Under the pieces are notes generated by a model that worked only from the letters and a program-made list of their open reading frames with translations, was not told the origin of the DNA and searched no databases. From NCBI RefSeq assembly GCF_013426915.1, contig NZ_AP023179.1, forward strand, positions 2,294,001-2,358,000: a DNA stretch of 64,000 nt. Direction: 5' to 3'. Origin of the DNA: Paraburkholderia sp. PGU19. Lineage in GTDB: Bacteria; Pseudomonadota; Gammaproteobacteria; Burkholderiales; Burkholderiaceae. Position numbers and translations under genes: made by a program. Shown here piece by piece: positions 31,735 through 40,435 of this stretch. Each line of letters begins with the position of its first letter. Positions within the stretch are counted from its first letter, which is position 1.

Positions 31735-32276
31735 ACGCCCGGCATTAGACCATACCCGCACACACCTGCGCGCAGCGCTATCAGCATCACGCGCTGCGCG
31801 ATTCGAACGTGCCCGATCAGGCGGCACGACACGCGCATCACGCGGCCCTCCTCCGCGCTCTCCTGCTCGACGTCCCCCTTCATCTTCGCAGCCGACGCTT
31901 AAAAACGTGCGGCGACGCTGTGCTGAAATGCGCATCCAACATGCCGCGAACTGCCAAGACGCGCGCATATTGGCTTTCTATATTCGCGCCACGGATCGGC
32001 TGCAGCACGCGGGTTGCGCGACATTCCCGGTCCGTCGGCAGACGGCGCGCAGTGATTTTGGCTTTGGTGTTTTCCAGCATTGCCTTGCACACTGCATCGT
32101 CCGTAATCTCGTCCGTGTTTTAAGTCCGTGCATTGTTTGCATACACATCGAAGGAGACCTGTCGACACACTGCATCGCGCAATCCGACCGGCAGCGCCGC
32201 GCTTTCGAATCACGCGCGGCGCGCACTGCAAGCCGGCTGTTTTTCCCATCCCTGTCTGCCGATGTAAGGAGAAACC
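31735..32276. other. Intergenic region with a stem-loop, upstream of the branched-chain binding protein gene
   Basis: About 540 bp. A perfect 10 bp stem CGCGCAGCGC / GCGCTGCGCG (31769-31800, 12 nt loop) starts 35 nt after the preceding stop and may act as a U-less terminator. The remainder should hold the promoter and leader of the following gene, whose ribosome site AAGGAGAAACC directly precedes its ATG. No gene recognised. Confidence 0.5.
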
Positions 32277-33431
32277 ATGAGCTTTTGCAAGACGCTGAAC
32301 CCGTTTGCCGTGATGTTGGGCGCTGCGCTGTCCATCGCGCCGCTCGCCAGTTTCGCCGCCGACGAAACGCCCGTGAAAATCGGTTTCGCCGCGCCGATGA
32401 CGGGCGCCAACGCAGGCTACGGCAAAGACCTGCAGAACGGCGTGCGGCTTGCCCTCGAGGAAGCCAACGCGCAGAAGATCAAGATTGGCGACAAGGTCGC
32501 ACGCTTCGATCTCGTGTCCGAGGACGATCAGGCCGACCCGCGCATCGGCGTGCAGGCCGCGCAGAAACTGGTGGACCAGAACGTGTCGGGCATCGTCGGC
32601 CATTTCAATTCGGGCACGACGATTCCCGCTTCGCAGATCTATGAGCAGGCGGGCATTCCGATGATCGACCCTGCCGCGACGAACCCGACCATCACGAATC
32701 GTGGCTTTGCGAACACGTTCATGGTGATTTCGACCGACGCGCAAAACGCCGGCAACGCGGGCACGTACGCGGTGAAAACGACCAAGGCCAAGCGCATTGC
32801 GATCATCGACGACCGCACGGCATTCGGCCAGGGCGAAGCGGACGAGTTCGAGAAGGCGGTGAAGGCGGCGGGCGGCAACATCGTGGCGCGCGAGTTCACG
32901 AGCAACACGGCTGTCGACTTCAGCACGCAGCTCACGAAGATCAAGTCGACCAATGCCGATCTGATTTTCTTCGGCGGGCTCGATACGCAGGCGGCTGCGA
33001 TTGCGAAGAAGATGAAGCAGTTGGGGATGACGGCGCAGTTGCTGGGTGGTGGCGGTGTCGAAGACCCTGAGTTCATCAAGCTTGCCGGCGATGCAGCCGA
33101 AGGCGCGATGGCGTGGGAGTATGGCCGTCCGCTTGCACAACTGCCGGGTGGCAAGGACTTCTCGGCGAAGTTCAAGAAGCGGTTTGGCGATGACATTCTG
33201 TCGTATGCGCCGTTCGGGTATGACGCGGCGTGGGCCGTGATCAAGGCGATGGAGACGGCGAAGTCGACGGACCCGAAGGTTTATCGCTCGGCGCTGAAGT
33301 CGATCAGTTTTGAAGGGGTGACGGGGACGATTTCGTTTGATGCCACTGGGGCGCTGAAGAGTGCGGCTTCTACTCTTTATCAGGTTAAGAATGGGGTTTG
33401 GGTGCCTGTTGTCACGAAGAGTGGGGTTTAA
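32277..33431 (+). CDS. Branched-chain amino-acid ABC transporter substrate-binding protein (LivJ/K-like, orphan)
   Basis: 384 aa periplasmic protein with a signal peptide (MSFCKTLNPFAVMLGAALS, cleavage SFA-AD) and a type I binding fold (VKIGFAAPMTGANAGYGKDLQNG, DDQADPRIGVQAAQKLVDQNV, GHFNSGTTIPASQIYEQAGI). The segments are typical of Leu/Ile/Val binding proteins. No livHMGF genes are adjacent, so it must serve a transporter elsewhere or act alone. The gene ends at the edge of the large inverted repeat region; codon use in the last 100 codons shifts to less GC-rich choices, next to that repeat. Confidence 0.93.
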   Translation: MSFCKTLNPFAVMLGAALSIAPLASFAADETPVKIGFAAPMTGANAGYGKDLQNGVRLALEEANAQKIKIGDKVARFDLVSEDDQADPRIGVQAAQKLVDQNVSGIVGHFNSGTTIPASQIYEQAGIPMIDPAATNPTITNRGFANTFMVISTDAQNAGNAGTYAVKTTKAKRIAIIDDRTAFGQGEADEFEKAVKAAGGNIVAREFTSNTAVDFSTQLTKIKSTNADLIFFGGLDTQAAAIAKKMKQLGMTAQLLGGGGVEDPEFIKLAGDAAEGAMAWEYGRPLAQLPGGKDFSAKFKKRFGDDILSYAPFGYDAAWAVIKAMETAKSTDPKVYRSALKSISFEGVTGTISFDATGALKSAASTLYQVKNGVWVPVVTKSGV

Positions 33432-33664
33432 GGTTTAGGTTTTTGGTTTTTGTTTTTGGTTTTGGTTTTGGTTTTGCCAGCGGGCGCTATGTCTTGGATT
33501 GCATGGCGCTTTGCTGGCATTCGCCGGTTGAGCTTTCGCGGCGCTGGCGTTGTCGGGTGGTGTTTTGGCTTTGAGCTGGCATCCGCGATTTGTTAGCGTG
33601 CTTCAGGCGTCGCCCCTGTGCGGGGCGGCACCTACTTTTCTTTGCCGCCGCAAAGAAAAGTAGG
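33432..33664 (+). repeat. Palindromic dispersed repeat element, copy B, left outer arm
   Basis: Starts with a T/G-rich run (33432-33475) and continues with diverged versions of the 61 bp unit (TGGCATTCGCC, then TGGCATCCGCGATTTG), ending in GCTTCAGGCGTCGCC. Two stem-loops close it: GCCCC-TGTGC-GGGGC at 33612-33626 and a 32 nt palindrome at 33632-33663. The IS30 element is inserted directly after it. Confidence 0.8.
33632..33663 (+). repeat. Perfect 14 bp stem palindrome (left copy)
   Basis: CTACTTTTCTTTGC / GCAAAGAAAAGTAG with a 4 nt loop. An identical palindrome occurs inverted at 35273-35304. The T-rich left arm and A-rich right arm could form a strong RNA hairpin in either direction. Confidence 0.9.
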
Positions 33665-34789
33665 GGCGGTTTCAAAGACCAAGTGCAACAGCGGGGTTGA
33701 TTTCGATTCCCTGTTTCTTGCAGTTTTCAATAAAGGCTTGCGCAGGCGTTCTCCAGCCGAGAGTCTTGCGTGGACGGGTGTTCATCTCGATAGCAATCAG
33801 GTCAAGCTGACGCTGTGAGAGCACGGACAGGTCCGCGCCTTTGGGCAGGTACTGGCGCAACAGACCGTTGGTGTTCTCACAGATACCGCGCTGCCACGGG
33901 CTGTGTGGATCGCAGAAGTAGATGCGGATGCCCGTCGCTTTGGCCAGTTCCTTGTGCAGTGCCATCTCCTTGCCCTGATCGTAGGTCAGCGTCTTGAGCA
34001 GTTGCGGGTCAAGCGGCGCGAACGCCGCGCTGTAGGCCCGCAACGCCTCTTCCGCTGTGCTGCCATCCATTTTGACCAGCATCAGGAACAGTGTGCTGCG
34101 ATCGATCAGCGTGCCCACCGCCGAGCGGTTTGCTGCACCCTTGATGAGATCGCCTTCCCAGTGTCCGGTAATCAACCGCTCGTTTGCCTCGGGCGGACGC
34201 ACGTGGATGCTGACCATGTCGGTGAGCTTGCCTCGTCGGTCTTCACCGTGCGAGCGGGGTCTGCGCGTGCTGCGCCCCCGTCTGAGAAGCGCGATCAGCT
34301 CGCGTTTAAGCTCGCCCCGAGGCATTGCGTAGATGGCGTGATAGATGGTTTCGTGAGATACGTTCAGGGTGGGCTCGTCCGGATGCGCCAGCTTCAGTTG
34401 CGCACTGATCTGCTCGGGTGAATGGTGTTTGCTCAACAGTTCGCGCACTTGCGGCCACAGCGCTCCGTCGATGTGCAGTTTGCGCTCCCGCCGTGGCTTG
34501 CGCCGCAGTCTGCCTGCCCGCAAACCCGCACGTCTTGAATTGTAGCCGCCTGCGATCGCAGGGCGTCCCATCACAGAGCGCTCGTGGGCCGGTTTCCAGT
34601 CATTGCGCCTCAGTTCACGACTGATCGTACTTGGTGAGCGCAAAAGAGCACGCGCGATCTCGCGCGTGCTCTTGGCCTCAAGCTTCATTGTAAAGATCAC
34701 ACCGCGCTCTTCGGCGCTCAGATGTTCGTAGTTCTTTCCCATGCAACGTATCCTAAACGGAAGTGTTGCACTTGCATCTTGAAACCGCC
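33665..34789 (-). mobile_element. IS30-family insertion sequence, complete
   Basis: 1125 bp element with terminal inverted repeats of about 25 bp (33665-33689 and 34765-34789; 21 of 25 positions match by eye). The outer part is GGCGGTTTCAA and the inner part CAAGTGCAAC in both. It carries one transposase gene and is flanked by a 3 bp direct repeat AGG (33662-33664 and 34790-34792), in the 2-3 bp range known for IS30. It interrupts a conserved repeat arm whose intact version lies inverted 0.5 kb away. Confidence 0.93.
33672..34742 (-). CDS. IS30-family transposase
   Basis: 356 aa. N-terminal helix-turn-helix (YEHLSAEERGVIFTMKLEAK, TREIARALLRSPSTISRELRR) is followed by a DDE catalytic core: Asp in GHWEGDLIKGA, Asp in LKTLTYDQGKEMALH, Glu in QRGICENTNGLLRQYLPKG. 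All three acidic residues are present and the frame is intact, so the element may still be active. It fills the IS almost end to end. Confidence 0.96.
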   Translation of the reverse strand: MGKNYEHLSAEERGVIFTMKLEAKSTREIARALLRSPSTISRELRRNDWKPAHERSVMGRPAIAGGYNSRRAGLRAGRLRRKPRRERKLHIDGALWPQVRELLSKHHSPEQISAQLKLAHPDEPTLNVSHETIYHAIYAMPRGELKRELIALLRRGRSTRRPRSHGEDRRGKLTDMVSIHVRPPEANERLITGHWEGDLIKGAANRSAVGTLIDRSTLFLMLVKMDGSTAEEALRAYSAAFAPLDPQLLKTLTYDQGKEMALHKELAKATGIRIYFCDPHSPWQRGICENTNGLLRQYLPKGADLSVLSQRQLDLIAIEMNTRPRKTLGWRTPAQAFIENCKKQGIEINPAVALGL

Positions 34790-35032
34790 AGGCAAAAGAA
34801 AGCGGCTAACACCGCCAATTCTTCTTCCTGCCTGAGGGCCCCCACAGGGTCTTACACTTCACACGGCAACGCGCCAGTTCGCGTGCGTTGCCAACGTGCT
34901 CTCTGTACGCCTCACCCGCTCCATGCGCCCGCGTCGCGGCACGCCGCGCCAGACAGTCCGCCGCCGCCCAGGTGGCAAACTGTGTGTCGGCTTTCGCGCC
35001 ATACACGCATCACTCCGGACTGGGTAGCAAGG
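34790..35032 (+). repeat. Long inverted repeat, left inner arm (after the IS30 insertion)
   Basis: Continuation of the interrupted arm. Conserved blocks, all found inverted in the right arm: CAAAAGAAAGCGGCT near 34793, GCCTGAGGGCCCCCA and GGGTCTTAC at 34830-34855, TGCGTTGCCAACG at 34884-34896, CGCCTCACCCGC near 34909 and CAGGTGGCAAACTGTGTG near 34969. The dyad centre is near 35032. Open frames here are not credible genes (see rejected list). Confidence 0.82.
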
Positions 35033-35412
35033 TGGGTGTTTCTGGTAAGAGCACTAACCTGTGCGGTGCGACAACCTACACACAGTTTGCCACCTGGGCG
35101 GCACATACCAGTCGATGCCGCTGGCATTGGTGCGGGAGTTTGAGGCGGGTGAGGCGTCGATTCAGAGCGTTGGCAACGCAGGCAAACAAGGACGCCGCCG
35201 TGTGAAGCGTAAGACCCTTTGGGGGCCCTCAGGCAAGAAGAAATGCTGGCGGTGTGAGCCGCTTTCTTTTGCCTACTTTTCTTTGCGGCGGCAAAGAAAA
35301 GTAGGTGCCGCCCCGCACAGGGGCAACGCGTGAAGCTAGATAACGCATCGCGGATGCCAGCGACAAACACCAGCAAACCAACCCAGCGTCGCAGACAACA
35401 AAAAAAACAAAA
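35033..35412 (-). repeat. Long inverted repeat, right arm with uninterrupted junction
   Basis: Mirror of the left arm, including the 32 nt palindrome (35273-35304) and the GCCCC-GCACA-GGGGC stem-loop (35310-35324). The outer region after that has TCGCGGATGCCAGCG and ends in an A-rich run by the stop of the transglutaminase gene. It shows the sequence at the IS30 target before insertion: AAAGTAGGCAAAAG when read on the minus strand. Confidence 0.82.
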
Positions 35413-35417
35413 AACCC

Positions 35418-37310
35418 CTACCGTGCTCTCACAACAATCTGCGCCAACGCATCCCTCTCAATCTTAACGAGCGAAGCCCGAGCCAGGGCAAACTCATCAG
35501 CACTACACACCTGACGCCCAAACCGCGCGCGCAAACGCCGCGAAATCTGCACAACCCGCGTAGCGGAATCAAACACATACCGCGACTCATAGTCAAAAAA
35601 CCGGTCCCGCACGACAACATCCTCCGGCATATCAGTAACGCGAACACTATCAGGCAACGCAATCTGCGCGACCTCATCAAAATCGCCGCCAATACAGACC
35701 CACGGCTGCGTCCGCTCCGGCTCGGCGAGCCAGGCCTGCACCTGCGTCGCGATCCCGCCCGACAAACTCGTCAACGCAGGCAACGCCGTCGTGCCATCAG
35801 GCCAGGTGAAGTGCTCGAGCGAACCTTGCATGGAAGTCGTAAACGGCCCCATGGTCGGCGTCACTTCGCCAGGCTGCATCCGTGCGATCCCATGCAACCC
35901 CGTCTGCCGCAAGCGATCCGCGGCAATCGACTGCCAGCGCTGCCGCGTCGCGCGCCGAAACACATTGCGCTCCAGCTCCGCCGACACCCCCACATCCTCG
36001 ACGCGATACGTGAACGCCGCAGTGCCCGTCCGGTCGATATCGATCTCGAGCCGCACATTGCGCCCGCGTTCCTGCGTCGCGGGCGTGCGCGCGAGCACGC
36101 CATCGTCGACCAGCAACACCGGCCGGTCCATCGCGCCCGGCGGCAGATAACCGAAACCGACACCGCCCGCCGTCGTATCCGCATACAGGCGCAATGAAGG
36201 AATCCACGTGATCGCATGATTGATCGCGCTCGCTCCATAGCCCGGCACATCGGGCAGCGTATAGACAGGCCCGAGGTTGAGCAGCACAGCCTGACTGTCG
36301 ATGCCGACGGCCGCGAGCATCGCGCCATACAGCGCGACGTGGTCCTTGCAGTCGCCATAGCGGTTGCGCAGGATATCGCTCGCCCTGTGCGGCACGGCAG
36401 CCGTCTCGCCAAGAAACAGCGCGACATAGCGAATGTTCAGGCGCACCCAGTCGTACAGAATCTGCGCCTTCGCACGCGGATCGTCAGTCTGCGCCGTCAG
36501 CGCCTGCGCAAGCTGCGCAATGGCAGGATCGCGCCACGTCGGGTCCAGCGCCGCCGTCCGATAGCGTTCGGCAAACGATGCGAAGTCGCGCGTCGTCGAC
36601 ACCATCAGCCGGTCGCCCCATGTCGCATAGCCGACGGCGCCCGACTCGATGGGCGCATACGGCCCATGCCGATACTCGAACGTGTAACGCGTGCGGCCGT
36701 TCTCCGTCACGGGCGGCAACGCGACGTAGCCGCGCGCATCGGCGTACAGCGGAATGTCGGCGGGCAAGTCGAAGATCAGTTGCTGCATGTCGACGGGGCC
36801 GCGCGTCGGCTCGACGAAATAAGCGAACGTGCCGCCTTGCAACGGCAGCGCGCGCGTTTTGCGAAACGCCAGATGCACGCGCGAGCCCGGCTCGACGCCC
36901 GGAAAGATCACCGTGCGCAACACGCCGTCCTGGAAGGTCGGTGCGCCCGCCGAACGCGGCTCCTGCACGTCGCGAATGCCGTCCGGTCCAACCGGATGCA
37001 CGACGCCGTTGGGATCGATCGTTTCCGCCGCGAGCAGCTGCACCTGCTCGATATCCTTGTTGAACCACACGTAACGCTGCGCGATATCGTCGACGCCGCT
37101 CGTCGTGTTCGCGCGCAGCACCGTATCGTCGTGTTCCTCGATCGAGCCGTCCTTTTGCACGACGAACAGATGCACGTCGCGCTCGATCGTCGACGGCGGA
37201 ATGTCGTCGGCTGCGACGCGTTCCTGTGCGTGCGCGGCGCCCGCGCCGTATGCGCAGACGATCAGCGGCAACAAGGCCGCCGCGCGCAAGCGGTGTGCGC
37301 GCCGGCTCAT
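35418..37310 (-). CDS. DUF3857 / transglutaminase-like exported protein
   Basis: 630 aa with a signal peptide (LRAAALLPLIVCAYGAGAA, cleavage AHA-QE). An N-terminal DUF3857 beta-rich domain (residues 35-240) is followed by a transglutaminase-like core. The catalytic triad is visible: Cys321 in NRYGDCKDH, His365 in INHAITW and Asp378 in LYADTT. A beta-rich C-terminal domain completes it. Such periplasmic proteins are uncharacterised; they may be peptidases or amidases rather than cross-linkers. Its ATG overlaps the stop of the upstream AraC regulator gene (ATGA), so the two are coupled. Confidence 0.88.
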   Translation of the reverse strand: MSRRAHRLRAAALLPLIVCAYGAGAAHAQERVAADDIPPSTIERDVHLFVVQKDGSIEEHDDTVLRANTTSGVDDIAQRYVWFNKDIEQVQLLAAETIDPNGVVHPVGPDGIRDVQEPRSAGAPTFQDGVLRTVIFPGVEPGSRVHLAFRKTRALPLQGGTFAYFVEPTRGPVDMQQLIFDLPADIPLYADARGYVALPPVTENGRTRYTFEYRHGPYAPIESGAVGYATWGDRLMVSTTRDFASFAERYRTAALDPTWRDPAIAQLAQALTAQTDDPRAKAQILYDWVRLNIRYVALFLGETAAVPHRASDILRNRYGDCKDHVALYGAMLAAVGIDSQAVLLNLGPVYTLPDVPGYGASAINHAITWIPSLRLYADTTAGGVGFGYLPPGAMDRPVLLVDDGVLARTPATQERGRNVRLEIDIDRTGTAAFTYRVEDVGVSAELERNVFRRATRQRWQSIAADRLRQTGLHGIARMQPGEVTPTMGPFTTSMQGSLEHFTWPDGTTALPALTSLSGGIATQVQAWLAEPERTQPWVCIGGDFDEVAQIALPDSVRVTDMPEDVVVRDRFFDYESRYVFDSATRVVQISRRLRARFGRQVCSADEFALARASLVKIERDALAQIVVRAR

Positions 37311-38245
37311 GCGTCACGCACCCTGTGGCGATGCACGGCGAGGTTCACGTGCACGCCGCGCTGCATGCGCCACGCACGCGGGCTCATGCCGAATTCAACG
37401 CGAAACGCGTGATTGAAATTGGACACGTCGTTGAAGCCGCTATCGAGCGCGATATCGACGATCTTCGTATCCTCGTCGGCAAGACGCAGCGCCGCATGGC
37501 GCAGGCGCGCGCGCAGCACGTATTGATGCGGCGTCACGCCCGTGACGCGCTCGAACGTGCGCAGAAAGTAGAAATCGGACAGCCCGCACATCTGCGCGAG
37601 ACTCGCGAGCGTATGCGGCGCATCGGGCGTTTCGTCGATCAGGCGCACGGCCTGCGTGACGCGTGACCATGCGGACGCGCTCGTCGTCACAGCATGAGGT
37701 TTCGCATCCGCCTGCGTCGCGCGCAGCGTGGCCCCGGCCAGTTCGACGGCGAGTTCATCCCATGCCGTTCCGGACGCGCGGTCCGTCGCCCCGGCGCACG
37801 CCCGCGCGATCAGGCCGGAAAACGCGCGCATCGGCGGCATGCGGCCATGCCGGAAGGATGTATCGGAACGAGAAAAACCCGCATCGGCGGCGAGTTGCTC
37901 GAAGTACGCCGGCTGATAGTGAAACGACACGCAACGGTCGCCGGGTGCATGCCGATGCCCGCATTCAAAGCACTCGCCCGCATTGCCCAGCAAAAGCGAA
38001 CCCGGCGTGAGCAACTCGCGCCCCGCCGCCGACCGGTAGCCGAACGCGCCCGCCGCCACGATCGCAATGCAGACGCCCGCGTGCCGCTCCTCGAACGGCC
38101 TGTCACGCGGACCGAAGGTGCACAGCACGTCCATCGCCGACCAGCCGTCGCCCGCGGCAAGCGCGCGCATCTGCGTGTTGCCGGGCGCGCCGAGCGTGTC
38201 GCGGCGTGCCAGCGCGGCTTCGAGATCGACGGCAATTTTTCCCAA
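37307..38245 (-). CDS. AraC-family transcriptional regulator
   Basis: C-terminal pair of helix-turn-helices (HTLASLAQMCGLSDFYFLRTFERVTGV and TKIVDIALDSGFNDVSNFNHAFRVEFG) with the family signature ending in MSPRAWR. The N-terminal 190 residues form a cupin-like sensor with three Cys in ECFECGHRHAPGDRCVSF, a possible metal or redox site. The start is uncertain: a TTG at 38245 has GAGG 7 nt upstream, and an ATG at 38326 gives a longer arginine-rich N-terminus. I prefer the TTG. It is coupled to the transglutaminase gene by a 4 nt overlap and divergent from the next gene. Confidence 0.87.
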   Translation of the reverse strand: MGKIAVDLEAALARRDTLGAPGNTQMRALAAGDGWSAMDVLCTFGPRDRPFEERHAGVCIAIVAAGAFGYRSAAGRELLTPGSLLLGNAGECFECGHRHAPGDRCVSFHYQPAYFEQLAADAGFSRSDTSFRHGRMPPMRAFSGLIARACAGATDRASGTAWDELAVELAGATLRATQADAKPHAVTTSASAWSRVTQAVRLIDETPDAPHTLASLAQMCGLSDFYFLRTFERVTGVTPHQYVLRARLRHAALRLADEDTKIVDIALDSGFNDVSNFNHAFRVEFGMSPRAWRMQRGVHVNLAVHRHRVRDA

Positions 38246-38354
38246 GATGTCACCTCGGCAGGTCCGTATGCTCGTTTTATCACAACGGCGGCAGGCGCGG
38301 CGCGACGCGTTCGCCACCCTTTTCAACCCGCTTCAGCATACGGAGCAACCCGCA

Positions 38355-38903
38355 ATGAATGCATTGGATCACGGTCCCGCTGCCGGGTTTCACGCAGCAC
38401 TCGACGCGCCCGGTCGCGCGGCTGACATCGCTGCCGCCGACGACCTCTACGGCTGGCTCATCGGCAGTTGGGACATGGACGTGCTGCACTATCGCGTCGA
38501 CGTGCGCGAGCGGCATCTGACGGGCGAAATTCACTTCGGCTGGGCGCTCGAAGGGCGCGCGGTACAGGACGTCTGGATCATGCCGCGCCGCGCGGATCGC
38601 GGCACACGAAGCGACAGCGGCCTCGACATGTACGGCACGACGCTGCGCGTATGGGACCCGTCGATCGAAGCGTGGCGCGTCACCTACATCAACCCGGCGA
38701 GCGGACAGCGCGACGAACTGGTCGGCCGCAAAATCGGCCGCGATATCGTGCAGATCGGCACGCATGCGAACGGCACGCCGATCCGCTGGAACTTTACGGA
38801 CATCACCGACGATTCGTTCCGCTGGACAGGCGTCGCGCTTGCGGCCGATGGCATCACGTGGAATCTGGAAGGCGAATTCATCGCGCGGCGCAGGCGCGGC
38901 TAG
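38355..38903 (+). CDS. Hypothetical protein, DUF1579-like beta-barrel
   Basis: 182 aa soluble protein, mostly beta strands: LYGWLIGSWDMDVLHYRVDV, GEIHFGWALEGRAVQDVWIMP, GLDMYGTTLRVWDPSIEAWRV, GTPIRWNFTDITDDSFRWTG. The GSW-D start and repeating W-rich strands resemble small lipocalin-like/DUF1579 proteins, which often bind small hydrophobic ligands. A GGAG lies 10 nt upstream of the ATG. It is divergent from the AraC regulator and could be one of its targets (inference). Confidence 0.78.
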   Translation: MNALDHGPAAGFHAALDAPGRAADIAAADDLYGWLIGSWDMDVLHYRVDVRERHLTGEIHFGWALEGRAVQDVWIMPRRADRGTRSDSGLDMYGTTLRVWDPSIEAWRVTYINPASGQRDELVGRKIGRDIVQIGTHANGTPIRWNFTDITDDSFRWTGVALAADGITWNLEGEFIARRRRG

Positions 38904-38931
38904 CGCGTTTGCAGCGGGCCGCGCGCACGGC

Positions 38932-40320
38932 CTAGGCCTGCCGCAATGCCGCGCCCTCGTCCTTCGACAGCTTCACGAAGAAGAACAGCGAGCACAGCAC
39001 GGCCACGCCGACGACGAAGAACGCGGGCGAGAAATCGCGCGCGGTGAGATGCGCGGCGCTGCCGCCATGCAGATGCGCGGTCAGCGCGAGCAGCGACGCG
39101 CCGAACGCGACGCCGAGGCTCACCGAGAGCTGCTGCGCCATGCCGGAGAGCGCCGTCGCGCGGCTCATCTTCGGCTTCGGCATGTCGGAGTAGCCGAGCG
39201 TGTTGAGCGTGACCATCGCGAGCGAATTGAACAGGCCGCCCACCAGCAGCGTGCAGAAGATCAGCAGATGCGGCGTGCTGGGCTTGAACAGCCCATAGCA
39301 GGCATAGAAGCAGCCCGTCATGCAGGTCGCGGCGATCAGCAGCGTGCGAAAGCCGATGCGCTGAATCGCCTTGGTCATTACGCCGCGCACCGCAAGCGAA
39401 CCGACGGCCGTCGCGACGCTCAGCGATCCCGACGTGAGCGGCGACAGGCCGAAGCCCAGTTGCAGCATCAACGGCATCAGGAACGGCGATGCGCCAATGC
39501 CGATGCGCAGCGGCATGCCGCCGAGCACGGCCGTCCGGTACGCCTTGTAGCGCAACAGCAAGGGATCGATGATGGCATCGACGTGACGGCGGCTATACAG
39601 CAAATACAGCAGCATCGACAGCGTGCCCGTGCCCGTGAACGCGAACGTCACCCATTGCGGTACGAGCCCGCGGCCGGCCGTATCCAGCCCGCCGACAAGA
39701 CCCACGAGACCCGTCGACAGCAGCACGAAGCCGGGCAGATCGAAACGCTCGACGATGCGCTCATGCGTGTCGTCGATGAAGGCGAGAGCGCACAGCACGC
39801 CGATCACGCCAAACGGCACGTTCAGCAGAAATATCCAGCGCCACGACGTGATCGTCACCACCACGCCGCCGAGCAGCGGACCGGCCAGCCGCCCCACCGC
39901 ACCCGGTACCGTGAACCACACCATCGCGGCGACCATCCGCGCGGGCGGCACGCTGCGCAGCAGGATCAACCGGCCGACGGGCACCATCATCGCGCCGCCC
40001 ATGCCCTGCAGTACGCGGAACACGACGAGCTGCGGCAGCGACGTCGCGATCCCGCACAGCGCCGAAGCGAGAGAAAACAGCCCGATTGCCGAACAGAACA
40101 CGCGGCGCGCGCCGAAGCGGTCGGCAAGCCAGCCGCTCGCCGGCAGGAACACGGCGAGGCTGAGCAGATAGGAGGTGATCGCGAGATTCAGATGCAGCGC
40201 CTCGACGCCGAGCGAACGCGCGATGGAGGGCAGCGCGGTCGCCATGATCGACGTATCGAGGTTTTGCAGGAACAGCGGACAGGCAACGATCAGCGGAATG
40301 ATGCGGGCGCGGTCGGTCAT
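38932..40320 (-). CDS. MFS transporter, DHA2/EmrB-QacA type
   Basis: 462 aa, about 14 membrane helices predicted by eye. Motif D-like segment FLQNLDTSIMATALPSIARSLG in helix 1; motif A GWLADRFGARRVF after helix 2; motif C-like GAVGRLAGPLLGGVV later. These are proton-driven drug exporters; substrate unknown. No adaptor or outer-membrane partner is adjacent, so it likely works alone in the inner membrane. It ends 28 bp from the convergent hypothetical gene. Confidence 0.9.
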   Translation of the reverse strand: MTDRARIIPLIVACPLFLQNLDTSIMATALPSIARSLGVEALHLNLAITSYLLSLAVFLPASGWLADRFGARRVFCSAIGLFSLASALCGIATSLPQLVVFRVLQGMGGAMMVPVGRLILLRSVPPARMVAAMVWFTVPGAVGRLAGPLLGGVVVTITSWRWIFLLNVPFGVIGVLCALAFIDDTHERIVERFDLPGFVLLSTGLVGLVGGLDTAGRGLVPQWVTFAFTGTGTLSMLLYLLYSRRHVDAIIDPLLLRYKAYRTAVLGGMPLRIGIGASPFLMPLMLQLGFGLSPLTSGSLSVATAVGSLAVRGVMTKAIQRIGFRTLLIAATCMTGCFYACYGLFKPSTPHLLIFCTLLVGGLFNSLAMVTLNTLGYSDMPKPKMSRATALSGMAQQLSVSLGVAFGASLLALTAHLHGGSAAHLTARDFSPAFFVVGVAVLCSLFFFVKLSKDEGAALRQA

Positions 40321-40435
40321 CCCGTTCTTTTACCGCAAAACAGCCGCCGATGGCGAGTCCGGCGGCACGCCCGGTGTTACGGATTGTTGCGCTCGCTACG
40401 GCCTGACGAGGCACGCCTCATGCGCGCCGTGCCCG

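Noticed and set aside
34763..35376. Open frames in the inverted repeat that read RQKKAA..TA and TPHP in both arms
   Set aside because: They resemble each other only because the DNA arms are inverted copies; substitutions are not biased to third positions and the frame is lost before the innermost conserved block. Similar frames are often annotated as hypothetical proteins in this group, but I think they are not genes.
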